Source of the DNA: Acanthochlamys bracteata | Lineage: Eukaryota; Streptophyta; Magnoliopsida; Pandanales; Velloziaceae | Direction: 5' to 3' | Length of the DNA: 64,000 nucleotides | NCBI GenBank assembly: GCA_019914995.1 | Contig: CM034133.1 | Coordinates: forward strand, 9,070,495-9,134,494 | Shown here: positions 62,543 to 64,000 of the stretch, piece after piece | Position numbering within the stretch: position 1 is the stretch's first letter | Layout: each line of letters opens with the position of its first letter | The notes under the pieces: generated by a model | What the model saw: the letters and a program-made list of their open reading frames with translations, nothing else | What the model was told of the DNA's origin: nothing | Database searches by the model: none | Program-made: the position numbers and the translations under genes

Positions 62543-63656
62543 TAATGCATATAGAAACCGAGCATGCCGGAGCAGTGGGCTCCATCACTTGGTTTAGCGA
62601 AGGTTTTGAATTTTGTTATTTGATATCACTTTTTTAAATAGTTAGAAATATATTCCCTACACGGCTACATATGTAAAAACGAAATTAATTGTAATAGAAA
62701 TTATTGTTAGCAAGATGATTTCATGTGAGTTTTACTTTGGCTTTTGAGAATGTTTTGCACTTTGAACTGTTTGCTTAAACGGGGAGCTTTTCTCGTAGCG
62801 TAGTATATGTTTGCAGAATCTCTGCTTAAGAATAGTTTTGAACTTTTGAGAAAGTTTTAAACTTTTGCGTAAATGGGGAGTTTCTGAGAAAGTTTTAAAT
62901 AGTAATGAATGAACTTTGGTTTGTTAAGAGTGATTTCTTTATTAAGAATCTCTCCTTACCTAAAAAACTGTCTTCTTTTCTTGTCAATTTCTCGTCGGAC
63001 CTAAAACGACCGGCATCTGAAGGAGTGAAGGGTGTAAGTATACCGGCATTCGTATGAAGCGCGGCATTGAGGTTTCCACATTACAAATGCCAAGTGTTGC
63101 ACTAAGTGAAATCCAATAGAAAACAATTTTCATTATCATAAACTATTTTTATTAAAAAATTTCGAGTAACACACTACTTGTTATATATAATTTTTTTAAA
63201 ACAATGATACGTAGTATTGACACCTCGTTTGCTATATAAAGAAGCAATTGCATTGTTAAAGGTTCTATACAAAGAAGCTTGGTTTAACTTGTTCCTGTTG
63301 ACAAATGCTGTTACATTCATCTTGCCTTAATCCTTATCTGGTTCCTTCGAGTTTGATGTTAATCAGTTGTATAAAAAAATAAGAAACAGAATAGTACTTC
63401 TTACCCGTAGTGATTCGCCAAGCAATGTCAATCAAAACAAATTAAACGTTGCATACCTGATTTAAGAAGACTATTAATTATCACACCCAATCAGGTGACA
63501 TTTAGGAATACTAAAAATAAGAAATTTTTTAAAATAAGATTTATTTAAAATTTTTTAAAAATGATCTAATTTTTATCTAAAAATTACCACCCACCTATTT
63601 ACCAAATAATTTGATGCAGTCATGATATCGCAATTCATGATAGCAATTTTTTATAG
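62543..63656. other. 3' flank of gene C
   Basis: The gene C 3' UTR and spacer, with internal short repeats (GAGAAAGTTTTAAA near 62848 and 62887). No gene was recognised. Confidence 0.4.
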
Positions 63657-64000
63657 TGTTTTAATAAGAAATAATTAAAATACTTTTATTCAATTTTAAC
63701 ACTAATTTGAATTTTTCAAAATTTAAAACTGCTTTATTATTCAATCTTATTGTATGATGCATACTATATTCAAAAAGTATTATAAGTGTTTGTTTACATA
63801 TTTGAAGGAAAAATATACACCAAATAAAGCTCCGATATAGTAAAGATTTGCTGAAAGATGTTGATAAAAGACACAAACAATTTCGTAAATACAATCACAA
63901 TATTGTAACCTAATTTACAATAAAACACAGTGGCGGACGGTTGTAAGAGAATTTTTTATGTGCAGCAAAAGACGGCAGTGATCAGAGACAGTGAAGATCT
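63657..64000. repeat. Direct repeat, copy 2 (runs off the window)
   Basis: Near-copy of 57081-57481 in the same orientation, still matching at the last base of the window (GTGAAGATCT). Its true right end is therefore unseen. Confidence 0.9.

Overview
This window is nuclear DNA from a flowering plant, most likely a core eudicot. The evidence is multi-exon genes with short GT-AG introns, very AT-rich intergenic DNA full of miniature inverted-repeat elements, and protein families that are plant-specific (PTI1-like kinase, NEAP, NPSN, polyphenol oxidase, subgroup-II bHLH). I do not name a species.

Layout. 49-586: last exon of a polyphenol oxidase, with a reading-frame shift inside it. 587-6900: AT-rich intergenic DNA with a MITE, a 0.6 kb foldback and an LTR-like GC-rich block. 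6922-8557 (+): a three-exon bHLH gene of the bHLH10/89/91 (tapetum) type. 8558-13650: repeat-rich spacer. 13651-16357 (+): S-adenosylmethionine synthase with a 1.35 kb leader intron. 20957-23623 (+): PTI1-like kinase, seven coding exons. 26967-29436 (+): single-pass receptor-like kinase, seven coding exons. 29948-34568 (+): haspin kinase, fifteen exons. 35282-37712 (-): NEAP nuclear-envelope coiled-coil protein. 39449-44354 (-): NPSN13-type Qb-SNARE, ten exons, one intron with a GC donor. I read exon joins by hand from splice sites and reading phase. Eight genes (bHLH, SAMS, PTI1-like, RLK, haspin, NEAP, NPSN13 and family gene A) and family gene C close into full open frames.

The right third (48.6-64 kb) is an accessory, rearranged region. 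It holds three members of a small four-membrane-span protein family I do not recognise (genes A 48729-49586 +, B 57987-59848 -, C 61840-62542 +). They share a two-exon plan and a K-[AV]-P-I-[EQ]-[VI]-L motif. The region also contains a 1.5 kb Copia-type solo LTR with a clean 5-bp target duplication, two NPSN13 gene fragments joined in opposite orientations, an 88-bp tandem repeat carrying three palindromic G-boxes upstream of gene C, and a direct repeat (57081-57481 and 63657-64000). That direct repeat suggests the cluster continues beyond the window.

Most genes here are housekeeping or signalling genes with no shared pathway. Three kinases lie in a row on one strand, and haspin and NEAP, both nuclear proteins, are convergent neighbours. 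The least explained content is the A/B/C membrane-protein cluster and its repeat-borne G-box array.
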